Shown piece after piece: positions 12,301 to 22,913 of a stretch of DNA of 64,000 nt. The notes below the pieces were generated by a model. That model saw only the letters and a program-made list of their open reading frames with translations. It was not told the origin of the DNA and did not search any database. The translations under genes and the position numbers were made by a program. The stretch's first letter is position 1, and the number at the start of each line of letters is the position of its first letter. The DNA lies in the NCBI RefSeq assembly GCF_024713945.1, contig NC_134681.1, positions 3,111,001 to 3,175,000 of the forward strand. Direction: 5' to 3'. The stretch comes from Dermatophagoides farinae. Taxonomy: Eukaryota; Arthropoda; Arachnida; Sarcoptiformes; Pyroglyphidae.

Positions 12301-15300
12301 AAAATTACTCGATGAAGCTAATGATATGGTGAAAAAAGCAAATGACTGTTGGAATGAAAAGGGTAAAGGCAAATTTGATGAAACAACATCAACATATAAA
12401 GAATATTATTTGCAAGTAATGGAAATTTCGAAATATGTTTACGATATTGAAAAAACAACTGATGACAAATATCTTGATATTTATGAGAAAGATATGCATA
12501 ATGATGAGGATATATTACGTGGTCGAATGTCTGATTTAGGCTGTTCAACCGGTGGTGGTACTATTGCAATCAATCTCAACACAATGACCGCTATGATTGC
12601 TATTTGTATGATGATGGTAATGAATTTTGTATTTTAATTCTGAACAGAAATATCTTGAAACTTTAAAACTGAAAATTAAAATAAAATTTTCCTTTATCGT
12701 TTTATAATGTGATGACGTTGTTTAATTTCAAAAAAAAAAATCGAATCAAACTCAGATTTATAATCAGAACTTGAATGTTGATGTTCTATTGATGTTATAT
12801 CAGATTACATTTTTCATATTAATCTCCAAGCATCATAAAAAGAATATAATATAATATATACATCGATGAAAAATGAAAATCACAGCCATGATAATAATCC
12901 ACATCAACGAAAAAAATGTAGAAAAAAATAGTGATTCACTTCACTTCATCCTCATTTTAATTAGCCAAAGAGATTTTCGAAAAAAGATTGGATCCAAAAC
13001 GAAAAAAAAATCCACAAATAATCATCTATTGGAACTATCAATCTCGATGTGATCGGTATCTAGTATCTAGTGTCACTATGACGACGACTATTATTACATA
13101 CCAGAAATGAAAATGCTAATACTCGCTTTGTGTGTTTGTTAGTCTGGGTGCGTATAATAAAAAAAAAATGCAATATAGATCTTTATCCTAATAATAACCT
13201 GGGCTGCAATAATAATAATAAAGATGAAAGTTAATCTCTCTCCTTTTTTGTAATGAATGTCGTAGTCGTCCTAGTCGTTATTTGAAAAACTGGATAAGAA
13301 AGATTGAGAACCACAAATAGCAACAACAACAACGACAACAACAAAATGAACTGAAGAATCGAGAAATTGAATGTATTCCATATTTTTTTTCAATAAAATG
13401 GAACATGTGTTTTCTCTCTCGTGCACATTTGATGTAAAACTTTTAAATGTTTGAAACGTGTCGACTATAATACGTGTATATATGTGTAATGTTCATCAAA
13501 CAGCAACTAGAAAATCGGATTTTCATTCATTCATATTTTTTTTTCTTTTGATTCTAGCTTATTGACACAAATGTGAATAATGAAAAACAAAACGAAAAAA
13601 CATTGAAATTCCGAATTGAGAAAAAAAACAGACATAGAATTTCAGTCACAATCACACACACACACACACACATAATGCTTCTTCTATTTGGTTTTCAATT
13701 TCATCATCATCACCATACATAATATCCATGATGATGACAATGGGTTTTTTCTCATTTCCCATTTTTAACAACAACAACAACAACAGCAGCAGTAAAAATG
13801 ACTTTTTTTTCTGTCATTGGAATTCATTTCCTGTATGAAAATAAAGCTCAAAGCTCAACAAACAAAAAACACAGACACAGCAGCAAAAGAAAAATATATT
13901 CTTCATTCTTCATTACATTTTCTTTCTCTCACAGCGTGTTGATAATGTTTATATTTCACAGTGAGAATATAAATAAATACCAATATCAGACACACACACA
14001 CACACACACACACACACGACAGGATATTGTTATTCTACCTGATTTAATTCAATTTGAAATGTTATATTGTATTGTGATGTGATGGATGAGAATAAAATGG
14101 ATGATGGTATTGTGTGTGTGTGCAACATAGCAAAAGAAAAAACCAACCAACTCACTCGCTCGAAATAAAACATTTTCATCCATCCAACTTTAGTTTTTTT
14201 TTAATAGTTACTAACACATAGTGGGGGGTGTCAGATAGGTAGGTAAAAAGTTGTATTTTCATTTTAGTTCCAACAACAAATCGCTCTCCTGATTCCTGTT
14301 TGATTTTTTTTTTTTTTTTTGGTAACATCAAGCCATGATAAAGCAAAAAAAAAGTGCACAGCATTTTGTAATATTTATATAGGCATCTTGTAATGATAAA
14401 TCAATGATACAACGTCCAAATAATTATTGTAAACAAGTGGAAAAATTTGAAAATGTAAAACTTGCACTAATAATTCAAAAACAACAACAACAATATTAAT
14501 GCAAAGATCAATTTGTTGTTCATTCATGTAAATTCATCGTGTTGTTGTTGGATATGAAAGAATTTAATACCAAACGCACACACACACAAAAGCACGAGTG
14601 CATATCATCATATCATGTAAACCAGGCGTCGGCAACCTGCGGCCCGCGGGCCGCATCTTCCATAGAGCTCTATGGGAAATGCGGCCCGCGGGCCGCAGGT
14701 TGCCGACGCCTGATGTAAACCAATAAAAACCAAACAAATATATAGCGGGCAACATCAACCGAAAAAAATACATGATAATAAATCATTGAGTGAAGACAAG
14801 GACTGCTTAGTTTGTTCTGTGTTTTGAAATAATGAAAATCATGGCTTTTTTTGAAAAAACAGACAGAAAAAAGCACTATACTAGACGTTTGAAGATTATC
14901 ATCATCATCATAATGATGAGAATAGGGATATCGATTGTAGTGTGACAGTTAATTTTCACTCATTCTTTTTCTCAAACAACAACAACGGCGACAACGAAAA
15001 CAACAAAAGGTAATTGAAAAAAGAATCGATAGAATGGGAAAAAATCGTGAAAATTAATAAAAATTGAATTATTTTGAATGTGAAAATTATTTTAGCAAAA
15101 TGTAGAAAAGAATTTCACAACTCACCGTAGGAACACATTTCTGCACGATGTTGATGAAATCCAATCCTTGCATTCCATTGCCATTGAAACAATGTTGGAT
15201 ATTTTTCGTAAATTGCCGATGAATGGTCGACAATGGATATACGCATAATGCAGAATGACTAGCAGGTCGTGGATCTTCCATGGTTTGTTCATCCACGGAA

Positions 15301-17841
15301 CGTGCAAATACCACATATAAATGATCATCATCATATCGTACGCCCGTAATATTGGCCAATTTCAATGATGGCCGTCCAATGAATGCAGCTTGTGCCAGAT
15401 TGAAATGTTTTTGTTGATGGCCTTGATGACGACATACCAGTGGTACTTCGGTATATGAATAATAATCCGGATCATTTTGACAAATACGCACTATTTGAGC
15501 AAATGAAGAAAAATAAAACAAATCAATGAATCAATCAGTTAACCATTACATTGATACATTACCTAATTTAGACATAAATGCCGATTGACCAGTATTACGT
15601 TTTTGAACGGTCAAAAAATAGCTAAAACCACGTGAATGAAATCCATAAATATATGTGATTGGATAACGATCACGTGCATATGCATTTATGATCAAACGGG
15701 TCCCGGTGCTAACACCAACCAATGCCAATTGGAATAAATCTATGAAAGAAAATAGAACAAAAAGAAAACGAATTAATAAATTGTGGATTTAGAAAACACA
15801 ACATCACAAATGAACTCAATTGAAATCCAATTCAATCGAATCGAATTCAACTAGCTGGTTTTAGAGTATTTTTTTTAATGATGTCGTCGTTGATCCAATA
15901 ATAATAGTGTTTTTTGAAACACAAACGAAAAAAAAACTAAAATAAAATTCAAGGATCATCATAATGATCGTAATAACGTTTTTTTTTTGTTTGCAATATT
16001 TGGTAAAAAATAATAAAAGTTAGCAAAGACTTACTTGTTTCAAATAATGATCTGGAACTAACAACGGGTAAATCGGATCGATATGATCCGGCGGTATAAG
16101 TGGCACCAACATATAATACTTGTTTATGTGGATCTGGACCCGGAGCAATGAATGCAACCGTCGATGCGGTGGCATTGTTCGCCACTACCGGTTCTTGTGG
16201 TTGATCAATGATACGCGAGATATTATATAAACTGTGAGCGGTACATGCACCTTGAAATAATGAACCACACGATATAAGCCATTGATGCATTTGATCCAAA
16301 ACCAATGCTTTATTGTAATAATTTGATAAACGCTTCTGCACCTCTGGCGCACAACCTTTCGATATTGGACAATCATTCGAATCTTCATATGGACCCATGG
16401 TAATTTTTTCCAATAATTTCAAACGTAAATTTAATTGATAAATCGTATTCACACCACCGATATATACAAAACCAATTGTTTCATTGATAACCATATGTGA
16501 AAAATAAATTTCCGTATTCGGTTCTTCAAAATATGTATAATTTAAATCGATAGCCCTATTAATCGATGATGTCAAGCCATTATTATTACCACCACGAATC
16601 AATGATAGTGATTGGTGTTGTTGTTGTTGTTGCTGCTGCTGCTGAGATGATGATCTATCAGCACCAGCACCAGAACCGCCGAAAAGACCATAACGATCAA
16701 ATAGGCCACGTTTAATAATTGTGTGATTATTATTATCATCATCATGATGATGATGATGATGATTCAAACATTTATTGCCCATATCATTCCAATCGCCATT
16801 TTCATATGCCATAACCAACATTGTTGATGATGATGGAAATAATTGCTGAAATGATAATATCCAAATCATTGTAATCATCGTCATCGCTGCTGAACTTTTT
16901 GTTTGTTGACGACGATTAATGATTTCAGCATTATGATGATGATGATGATGATGATATTTATTATTATTTTTCAATTCTGAGAATTGAAATTGCCGTTTTC
17001 GTTGATGATTTTGATGATCATGATGATGACTGGATTTATTATTTAACATTGATAAATAATATTGATATCGATATCGATGATCAAGATCAAATGATGTATG
17101 ATGATGGCACCAGATGAAAATATTGACAATTTTCATTAATAAATAATTTAAATTATTATTAATGATGATCAAGTAATAATGAGAATAGGCATTGATAAAA
17201 ACAACACATTTACAAAGGTAGAAAAATGTCGATAATGATGATGAAAAGGTGTTAATTAATGTTTTCATCATCATGATTATTATTATTATTGGGCACACTG
17301 TTATTGGTGAAATTGGCTTCATTTGCATAATCATTTTAAATGTTTGCAATGGCCAAAATAATAATTTCTTTATCGATCGATCTTTAATTTGATGATGATG
17401 ATGATGATGATATGTTTGTTTCAATTGTTTATGATGATGATGAGGATTGTTCATAAATGACGTATTCGTTCTATTATTGATATCATCATGATGAATTTTT
17501 GGCCTTTTTTGTTGTTGTCGCCTATTATTTGTATTCATTTCATCATCATTAGTATTGAAATCACGATTAATTTGATCAAAATCTGAGTAATAATTGTTGT
17601 TTTTATAGTTGAAAATTTCGTCATTATGTTGGATTTGTATTTTTGGACTAGAATTTTGTCGCTGATATCTCTGTTGTAGTTGTTGTTGTTGTTGAAGATG
17701 ATGAAAATTATCATCATCTTCTTCTGTTTCCGTATTCATCATCATTGTATTATTATTATGGCTTGTCGTTGTCGTCGTTTTCGATATCTGATGATGATGA
17801 TCATCATCATCATCATATAATGATGATGGTCTTAATTTCAT
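2407..17841 (-). CDS. Plexin (B-like), 5' part of gene: Sema and PSI domains
   Basis: Transmembrane semaphorin receptor used in axon guidance and cell adhesion. Six coding exons on the minus strand join in frame: 17841-16035, 15739-15563, 15490-15126, 3304-2862, 2793-2664, 2572-2407. They give 1029 residues before the gene leaves the window through a phase-1 donor. The Sema domain runs from about residue 424 to 900, followed by a cysteine-rich PSI domain with the motif CLGARDPYCGWC and the start of the post-PSI/IPT region. Intracellular GAP exons lie beyond the left edge. The post-PSI pattern (P-A-x-I, T-R, D-N-L-P, then V-F-C-P-x-P) looks closer to plexin-B than plexin-A, by remembered family features rather than alignment. 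Intron 3 is 11.8 kb and holds opposite-strand genes. Plexin identity is certain; the B subtype is moderately likely. Confidence 0.9.
5420..5545. repeat. Unclassified repeat-like block, possible Helitron 3' terminus
   Basis: Alternating T-rich/A-rich units (variants of AAATTTTTAGGAAATTTT) run into an isolated GC-rich stretch with the palindrome CGCCGGCG at about 5505-5512, followed by TACTGCACTAG then T. A GC-rich palindrome shortly before CTAG-T is what Helitron ends look like, but the stem is short and no 5' end was found. Confidence 0.25.
5747..5754 (+). promoter_or_regulatory. Candidate TATA box for the retropepsin-like gene
   Basis: TATAAATA, 216 nt upstream of the first ATG at 5970. A strong 5' splice consensus (AG|GTAAGA at 5897-5904) lies between the two, so a short spliced leader is possible. 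Position and sequence fit, but TATA-like strings are frequent in this A+T-rich DNA. Confidence 0.3.
5970..6791 (+). CDS. Retropepsin-like protein derived from an LTR retroelement, catalytic Asp missing
   Basis: Intact 273-residue ORF nested in plexin intron 3, on the opposite strand. The N-terminus is basic (RRRRR near residues 31-35) and not recognised. Residues about 110-245 follow the retroviral/Ty3-type aspartic protease layout: an active-site loop at FLINGGSDISLFP (residues 121-133), a flap-like middle, and the second conserved block YPVIGADFLAHYHLLPDY (about 215-232), very like the PILGxDFL motif of retroelement proteases. The loop reads Asn-Gly-Gly at 124-126 where active enzymes have Asp-Thr/Ser-Gly, so proteolysis is not expected. 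There is no flanking gag, RT or integrase and no LTR. A polyA signal AATAAA sits at 6930. ATG 5970 is the first in frame; 6015 is an alternative start. Domesticated gene or lone relic; an intact frame favours the former. Confidence 0.75.
   Translation: MLSILKRRNLKPRTKMKFKRILGRLRHSIRRRRRNHGYYNDEDNCQLQNIFENEHLQDGLIFPKEEKQKVPPKPKPIITDDNDKKGLQIVQLKEQPHHCYYRHCSENYRLFIRDRYSNESFLINGGSDISLFPNEIQFWNHYRSKELKKWQKQCKKQYGVQINGANMVFGESLIGTGDDCKKQEQMKITGKFFIALDFGFGHEFVFEFYLCETEYPVIGADFLAHYHLLPDYLCQQLIDFDYHRKVDCQLFPTVVDRRNVRSLVNIRQPPSEI
6930..6935 (+). terminator. Polyadenylation signal of the retropepsin-like gene
   Basis: AATAAA 139 nt after the stop codon, with another AATAAA near 6977. Confidence 0.45.
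10174..10224. repeat. Inverted repeat, 15-bp perfect arms
   Basis: ATTTATCGATTCGAT at 10174-10188 and its exact reverse complement at 10210-10224, with a 21-nt loop. Lies inside plexin intron 3. Confidence 0.7.
11030..11037 (+). promoter_or_regulatory. Candidate TATA box for the first small secreted gene
   Basis: TATAAAAT about 140 nt upstream of the ATG at 11177. Weak evidence in such A+T-rich sequence. Confidence 0.25.
11177..11726 (+). CDS. Small secreted helical protein A (mite group 5/21 allergen-like fold, tentative)
   Basis: Two exons, 11177-11252 and 11323-11726, joined in phase 1 across a 70-nt intron (G|GTGAGT ... ACACAG), encode 159 residues. Residues 1-25 form a signal peptide ending near VTQ. 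The mature part is almost entirely charged amphipathic helix: a first helix rich in Glu/Lys (EEDKIKQQYLDEAEKIDEKA), a second with DLDDQIWRLKTEIIELEKSI and a third around QWNFSIKQLKKHETNVNDM. It ends in a strongly hydrophobic tail (LLAITIVIIIVSSTFF) suggesting a GPI signal or membrane anchor. The size, three-helix pattern and spacing recall the Blo t 5/Der p 5/Der p 21 family by inspection only; the hydrophobic tail is unlike those allergens. AATAAA is at 11738. It has the same architecture and intron position as the next gene, so the two look like tandem paralogues. Confidence 0.7.
11738..11743 (+). terminator. Polyadenylation signal of small secreted gene A
   Basis: AATAAA 11 nt after the stop codon. 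Confidence 0.5.
12104..12637 (+). CDS. Small secreted helical protein B, tandem paralogue of A
   Basis: Two exons, 12104-12182 and about 12273-12637, joined in phase 1 by a roughly 90-nt intron (G|GTAAGT), encode about 147 residues. The signal peptide MMKTNFILVATAIIMVISLV ends near VNAAN. The mature chain is charged and helical (KLLDEANDMVKKAN, TYKEYYLQVMEISKYVYDIE, then YLDIYEKDMHNDEDILRGRM), with two cysteines and a hydrophobic C-terminal tail after TGGGTIAINLN, again GPI-signal-like. The acceptor is purine-rich, and three AG sites (12272, 12275, 12290) all keep frame, so the exact mature N-terminus is uncertain. The LDIYE...DIL segment recalls mite group 5 allergens; this is a visual impression. 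AATAAA follows at 12680. It lies 377 bp after gene A, same strand, inside the plexin intron. Confidence 0.7.
12680..12685 (+). terminator. Polyadenylation signal of small secreted gene B
   Basis: AATAAA 43 nt after the stop codon. Confidence 0.5.
13990..14017. repeat. (CA)n microsatellite
   Basis: About 14 uninterrupted dinucleotide units. Confidence 0.9.
14615..14622. repeat. Left 8-bp target-site duplication of the MITE
   Basis: ATGTAAAC immediately before the left terminal inverted repeat, identical to 14713-14720. Confidence 0.85.
14623..14712. mobile_element. hAT-type MITE, 90 bp, near-perfect palindrome
   Basis: The element begins CAGGCGTCGGCAACCTGCGG and ends with its reverse complement. 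The terminal inverted repeats extend through GGCCCGCGGGCCGCA to a short centre (CCATAGAGCTCTATGG), so almost the whole element can fold back. It is flanked by a perfect 8-bp direct repeat ATGTAAAC (14615-14622 and 14713-14720), the target duplication expected of hAT transposases. CAG-start, CTG-end and the CGGCAACC string match widespread animal hAT termini. It is strikingly GC-rich against the local background and encodes nothing. Confidence 0.85.
14713..14720. repeat. Right 8-bp target-site duplication of the MITE
   Basis: ATGTAAAC immediately after the right terminal inverted repeat, identical to 14615-14622. Confidence 0.85.
15126..15739 (-). CDS. Plexin coding exons 2 and 3: middle of Sema domain
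   Basis: Exon 2 is 15739-15563 (acceptor TTTCATAG, donor G|GTAATG) and exon 3 is 15490-15126 (acceptor AAATAG, donor ACG|GTGAGT), separated by a 72-nt intron. Both junctions are phase 1. Exon 2 encodes the blade segment with YIYGFHSRGFSYFLTVQ. Exon 3 opens with the highly typical plexin/semaphorin stretch VRICQNDPDYYSYTEVPLVC and continues through ITGVRYDDDHLYVVFAR and the CVYPLSTI strand. Exon 3 ends in phase 0 before the 11.8-kb intron. Confidence 0.9.
16035..17841 (-). CDS. Plexin coding exon 1: low-complexity N-terminus, signal peptide, first half of Sema
   Basis: The exon is open from the ATG at 17841, but the first 319 codons are runs of Asp, His, Asn, Gln and Met plus hydrophobic patches and do not look like a conserved domain. 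A good secretory signal begins at the Met at 16884 (MTMITMIWILSFQQLF, then ...MAYENGDW), so translation may really start there and the upstream part may be 5' UTR kept open by GAT/CAT repeats. The Sema part starts near 16570 and carries the paired cysteines of CPISKGCAPE and ISCGSLFQGAC and the strand motif VLYVGATYT. The donor is A|GTAAGT (phase 1). Confidence 0.85.
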
Positions 17842-20800
17842 CGTTTTTGTTTTTTTTCTTTCTGGATCGATCCAAAAAAAAAAAATAATTTATTCATTCA
17901 TTTATTCATCTTCATTAAATGGATATTATTATTTCTATTTAGTTGGTTGGTTGATTCTTGTTGTTCTAGTAGTGGTCCAGAAAACGAAAGTTGGAGAAAA
18001 AAATATTTATTTATTATAACGATGATGATAATAATGTTTTCGTGGTTTTTTGTTGCCGCTTTTTTTTCTTCATTCAAGGATCGATATCATCATCATATCA
18101 TAAAAATTTATTATGGTAACGACAATTTTCTCTTCACGGTTTAATAGCAAAAACGAACAAAAACAAAAAAAATTGATTCCGTATTCGACCCCGTATAGTG
18201 AACGATCTCGAATAAACCAACAAAGATGAAACAAAAATATTTCCCGTGGCGAACGAAGAAAAAAAACCTACAAACAAACAAACAAAAGAAAAAAGAAAAG
18301 AATATGAAATTAGAATTCTGTTTCAAAGGAATTCTCAGGCAAAAGAAAATTTTTTTTCCTTACAAATAATGCAATTGAATCGAAATGAAATGAATGAATC
18401 TCATACATAACAAATACGCACACACACAAATGAATTATTCAATTTTCTTTTTACACACACACACACAAGAAATGGAACCTCAAAAATTTTTGGCATGGTT
18501 GGTAGAAACAATTTTTTTTTCCATTGGAACCTGAGTGTGTGTATCATGAATGCAACAAACAACAACAACAACAGAAAAAAATGGATAGATTTGATTTATT
18601 TTATTCTCTTTGCTCTCTCGTCTCAACAATCAGAATCTGAACAACAATTCACACAAACGAGAAGAAAAAAAAACCAAAAAATATCCAGAAATAAAGCAAA
18701 ATGATACAAGATGGATGGATCATAAAATGAGAAAAAAAAAGAAACGATGATGATGATGATGAAATTCAAAATCAAAATTCGTCTGATATTTATTTTCATT
18801 TCTCCATAAATACATGTGTGTGTGTGTGTGTGCGTTTTAGAGAGTCAAAAATTGAAAAAAGGGCGAGTGTTATTTAAATTTTAAATTTCAAATTTTTTTT
18901 ATTTGTTTTTCGCTTGTTTGTCTGTTGTTACAGGAACAGGAAAAAATCATTGCAGATGTGTGCCACAAAAAAAAATGCTGTCTGGCCGAATGAATTGAAG
19001 ATGGAAACAAATTATTTTTTTGATTCCACACACACACATACACACACACACGTTTGAAGCATTGTGTGAAAATGAAAAAAAAAACATTCTGTTTACACAT
19101 CTCTCACTCACTGCCACCGAAAAAGAAAACATCAATAAATTCCGCATTGACTCTGAATTTATTGATATTTTTTTTTGTTTTTCATTCTCTGAACAGAAAA
19201 AAATTCAGTTTCAAATTTGATACATTGGAAATATTTTTATACAAGCATCAAGCTTCTTCATTTTCATATTCTCCAGCCATTTTTTTCAACGACAAAAAAA
19301 ATAATGATGGTGATAATTTAAATGGAAAATTCATTGAAATGAAACACGAGAGAAAAAAAAATTTAAAATCATAGCCCGAAGAAGAATAATTTTGTTCAGC
19401 TATGAAAATTGCATATCTAGTTCTTCTTATTTTTCATTACACAGTGTGTGTTTTGAGAACATGAATTTTACACATGAAGCTTGAGAAAAAAAAATTTCTT
19501 AAACGAAAAAAAAAAATAAAAACTCAAGAATTTTACTTTTGAACAACAACAACAACAATGATCCAGAAATGTTTCTCTGGAACACAAACACCAAGGCACA
19601 CTTTTAGAAAAGCTGAAAAATGGAAATATTTACGGTTTTATGACTTTGAAACTAATATTAAAATTCGTGTGTGTACGATGCGATACGATACTTTCATCAT
19701 CATCGGTAGTAGTATTACCGTTTTTAGAGAAAAAAGAAAAATTCCAGACAAGCAAAGCAAAGAAAGCAAGCATCATCATCTGTGTGTGTGTGTGTGTATG
19801 TATGACTATAGGGACATCAATTTTCATAAATTTTTTTCCTATTCTCATGATTCTCTCTTTCTCTATTTCGATTATATGGTGCCCCGTTAGAGCCATGGTT
19901 ATAATATGGGCAACAGTACCAGCAGCACCACTTAGCAATGATGACTTTTTGCAAAGAATCTTTTGCTATTATGTCAGTGTGTGAATAGTTTATACATGGC
20001 GTCTTGGAAAAAAAATGATAGGATAGTATAGAAAATCTATAATAATAATTCAAGAAGTGGAAAAAAAGAGAAAAAACATCAGAATAAAAAATGAACTAAA
20101 CCTAAAACGAAAATGAAAACGAAAATGAACCAGAAAAAAAACGAAAAAAAAATTCCAGTCCAAAAAATGTTCTAAAGAATTTCAAGACATACACACAGTG
20201 ATGGGATTGCATTTCTCATAATCATCCAAGAAACATTAGCGAATCGCACGAATATTCTGAATCAATCCAAATAGGTGAATTCTCTTTATTCGCAAGTAAA
20301 GTTGCATTTTCTTTTTTCCAAAAAATCTCCGAATCATTCGTTATGCATATACAGAGCATCATTATTATTAATTAGAAATTATTTTCATTATTATTCTAGC
20401 CAATTACTAAATCGGTCACACATAAGGAAAATGGTAGCAGCAACCCAGAAAATAAAATCTAAACGCATGGCTGTTTTTTTTGGAGGGGAAAAAATGTGAA
20501 GCCAATTAGAAACAAAATGGATCCAGAAGAAAAAGATTTCCATTTTTTATCATTTATATTAACATTTACTGCAATTATAATATCAAAAACTCCACTAATT
20601 GATTTTTCCTTTCCATCTTCTTTTTTTACCATTTGAAATTCAAGCCGCTTAATAATAAAAAAACAAAACAAAACAATAAAAAAATTCAACTCAAGCCTTT
20701 TCATTTTATTTCAATTCTGTGTCACACACACATACACACAAAATCATTATTAATATCGGCATCATCATCATTATATAATCGGATCCGAAACAAATTCCAC

Positions 20801-22913
20801 GGAATAAAAAGAGCGAACAAAAACGATATTACAATGAATACAATGAGGCGTGTTGATGATGGTGGTGTTTCAATCGATTTTAATAAGTATAACGATCGAT
20901 CAATCAATCAATCGATGTTCAATATCTACGTTCTAATAGATTTTTTTTCTCCATACACAGCTTTCGCCATTGTGTATAATATTGCTTCAAACATAGATGT
21001 CGCTATTGGTAATAGGCCATTATAATTATTTATTGAAAAAATTTATTAATATTCAACAACTTGCATTTCCATCTCATCATCATCAATTTGATTTCGATTC
21101 AAATTCATTCATTGTCTGTATTGAAAAAAAAATTTGGGATCGCCATATTTCTCTTTCTCACAACCAATATGAATACATTATTACACTCTGGTGTTAGACA
21201 TTCACATAACCATAACAATGATGATGATGATGATGAATAATAATAAAAAAAAATCATACCGAGTTTTCTCAGGTGGTGAACCGAACATTTTTTTTTTGTT
21301 TTTGTTCTTTCTATAGAAACCCGAGAACACCAATAATCATCATCATTATTATTGAGAATCAAATTTTTTTTTTAATATTGATTCATCGTTTCGTTTCGAA
21401 AGAAAAATAATGATGAACTTATGTTTTTTTCCACTCACACACACACACACATATTTAAATCCGATATACAAAACTGTATAACGATTCAACGATAAAAAAA
21501 AAGTAACAAAAAAATCTAAAATGTTAACGAAGCTTATTATTATTTTCGTTAGTTGCATCAAACATTTGTATCAAAAGTTGAAAAATCAGACTGAAATGGA
21601 AAAAAAATGTTCCATTTCCATTTCTACTCTCACTAGTTGTTGCCGATTTTTATCATCAATCGACGCCATTTCTCTTGACAACAGCAACAGCAGCAGCAAC
21701 AACAACAACATCTAATAAACTTATGGAACTTTGCATTATTTGTCGGTTGTGTCAAAAAAAAAAATCATGACAAAACATAAAACATCAAATGAAAAAAAAT
21801 GGAAAAAGTGAAAATTTCATTTCACACAAATGACAGCATTGAACAGAGTGTCATTTTCACACACACACACACACACACACATCTGCTTGTGTGGAATGGT
21901 ATGCGTTTCCCAAAATTAACGAAAAAAAAAAAATTTCAAAGGAGTGGAATCCAACAACAGAAATATAATCCAGGTGTGATGGGAAAATTTTACCACCATG
22001 GCCAACACCATTCTATATATGAAAAAAAAATAATATGGACACACCATGGAGATTGCAATACATGACCATCATCATCTCAAAACACGATAATGATGATGAA
22101 GAAAAATCAAATCAAAAATAAAATCAACACAAAAATAATAAATAAATAAAATAAAATAAAAAAAAATGGAGAAAAAGATTGAAAACTGAATTTCATTTCT
22201 TTGATTTTTTTCCCGAAGAAGAAGAAGAAGAAAAAAGGAAAGCAATCAAAAAACAAAAAAAAATTGATTCAATTTTCCGCTAGATAGAAAACAAACCAAA
22301 CAAACAAACAAACAGCCAGAAAATCAATTTCAAATATTTTTTTTCTGGCTGTTTGATATTGGCTTTTATTTATTTTTTTTTTTTTTGTTATCATCATCAT
22401 CATCATTATTATTATGATTTCGAGAATGAAAGAAAAACAAAAACAAAACAGAAAAAAAACAGAGAGAAAACGAAATGATCTGCACACAAAACAAAATATA
22501 ATAATATCAATTCGATCATCAAAATTGAAAATGATTTCGGAAATATAGACTATATATACACACACAGACCGACACACAAACAGCAGTCAGCATCTCCTTT
22601 GGGAGATCATGGATTCTAGATAGATCCACACATGATACACGTCAAACCATATATATATAAATCGGGATGGAAAAAAACAAAAAACAAAATTTCAATGACG
22701 ATGAAGAAGACACGCAAAATCATACATCCGTTTGATTATTGATTTTCTCTTTTTTTTTCACCAGAAGGTGTCAAATGAAAATTGAAAAAAATAAAGATTT
22801 TTGAACCTTGACACATGACACATGAGACATGTACATGATGATCATGTACATTATACAATCATCAACATATGGAATAAACCAAAAAAAAAAAAAAAAAAAA
22901 CAAGACAATCACA

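Larger units (their letters stand above)
3305..15125 (-). other. Plexin intron 3, 11.8 kb, with nested opposite-strand genes
   Basis: Intron between plexin exons 3 and 4, bounded by GTGAGT at 15125 and TACAG at 3305. It is far longer than every other intron modelled here (52-295 nt). It contains one retropepsin-like gene and two small secreted-protein genes on the plus strand, a hAT-type MITE, and otherwise simple repeats. Stretches 3305-5740, 6940-11020 and 12690-14600 show no supportable gene. Confidence 0.75.

Noticed and set aside
14623-14712. MITE palindrome as an assembly fold-back artefact or miRNA precursor
   Set aside because: The exact 8-bp flanking duplication and hAT-like ends explain it better; the GC-rich arms have no bulges or loop typical of a pre-miRNA.
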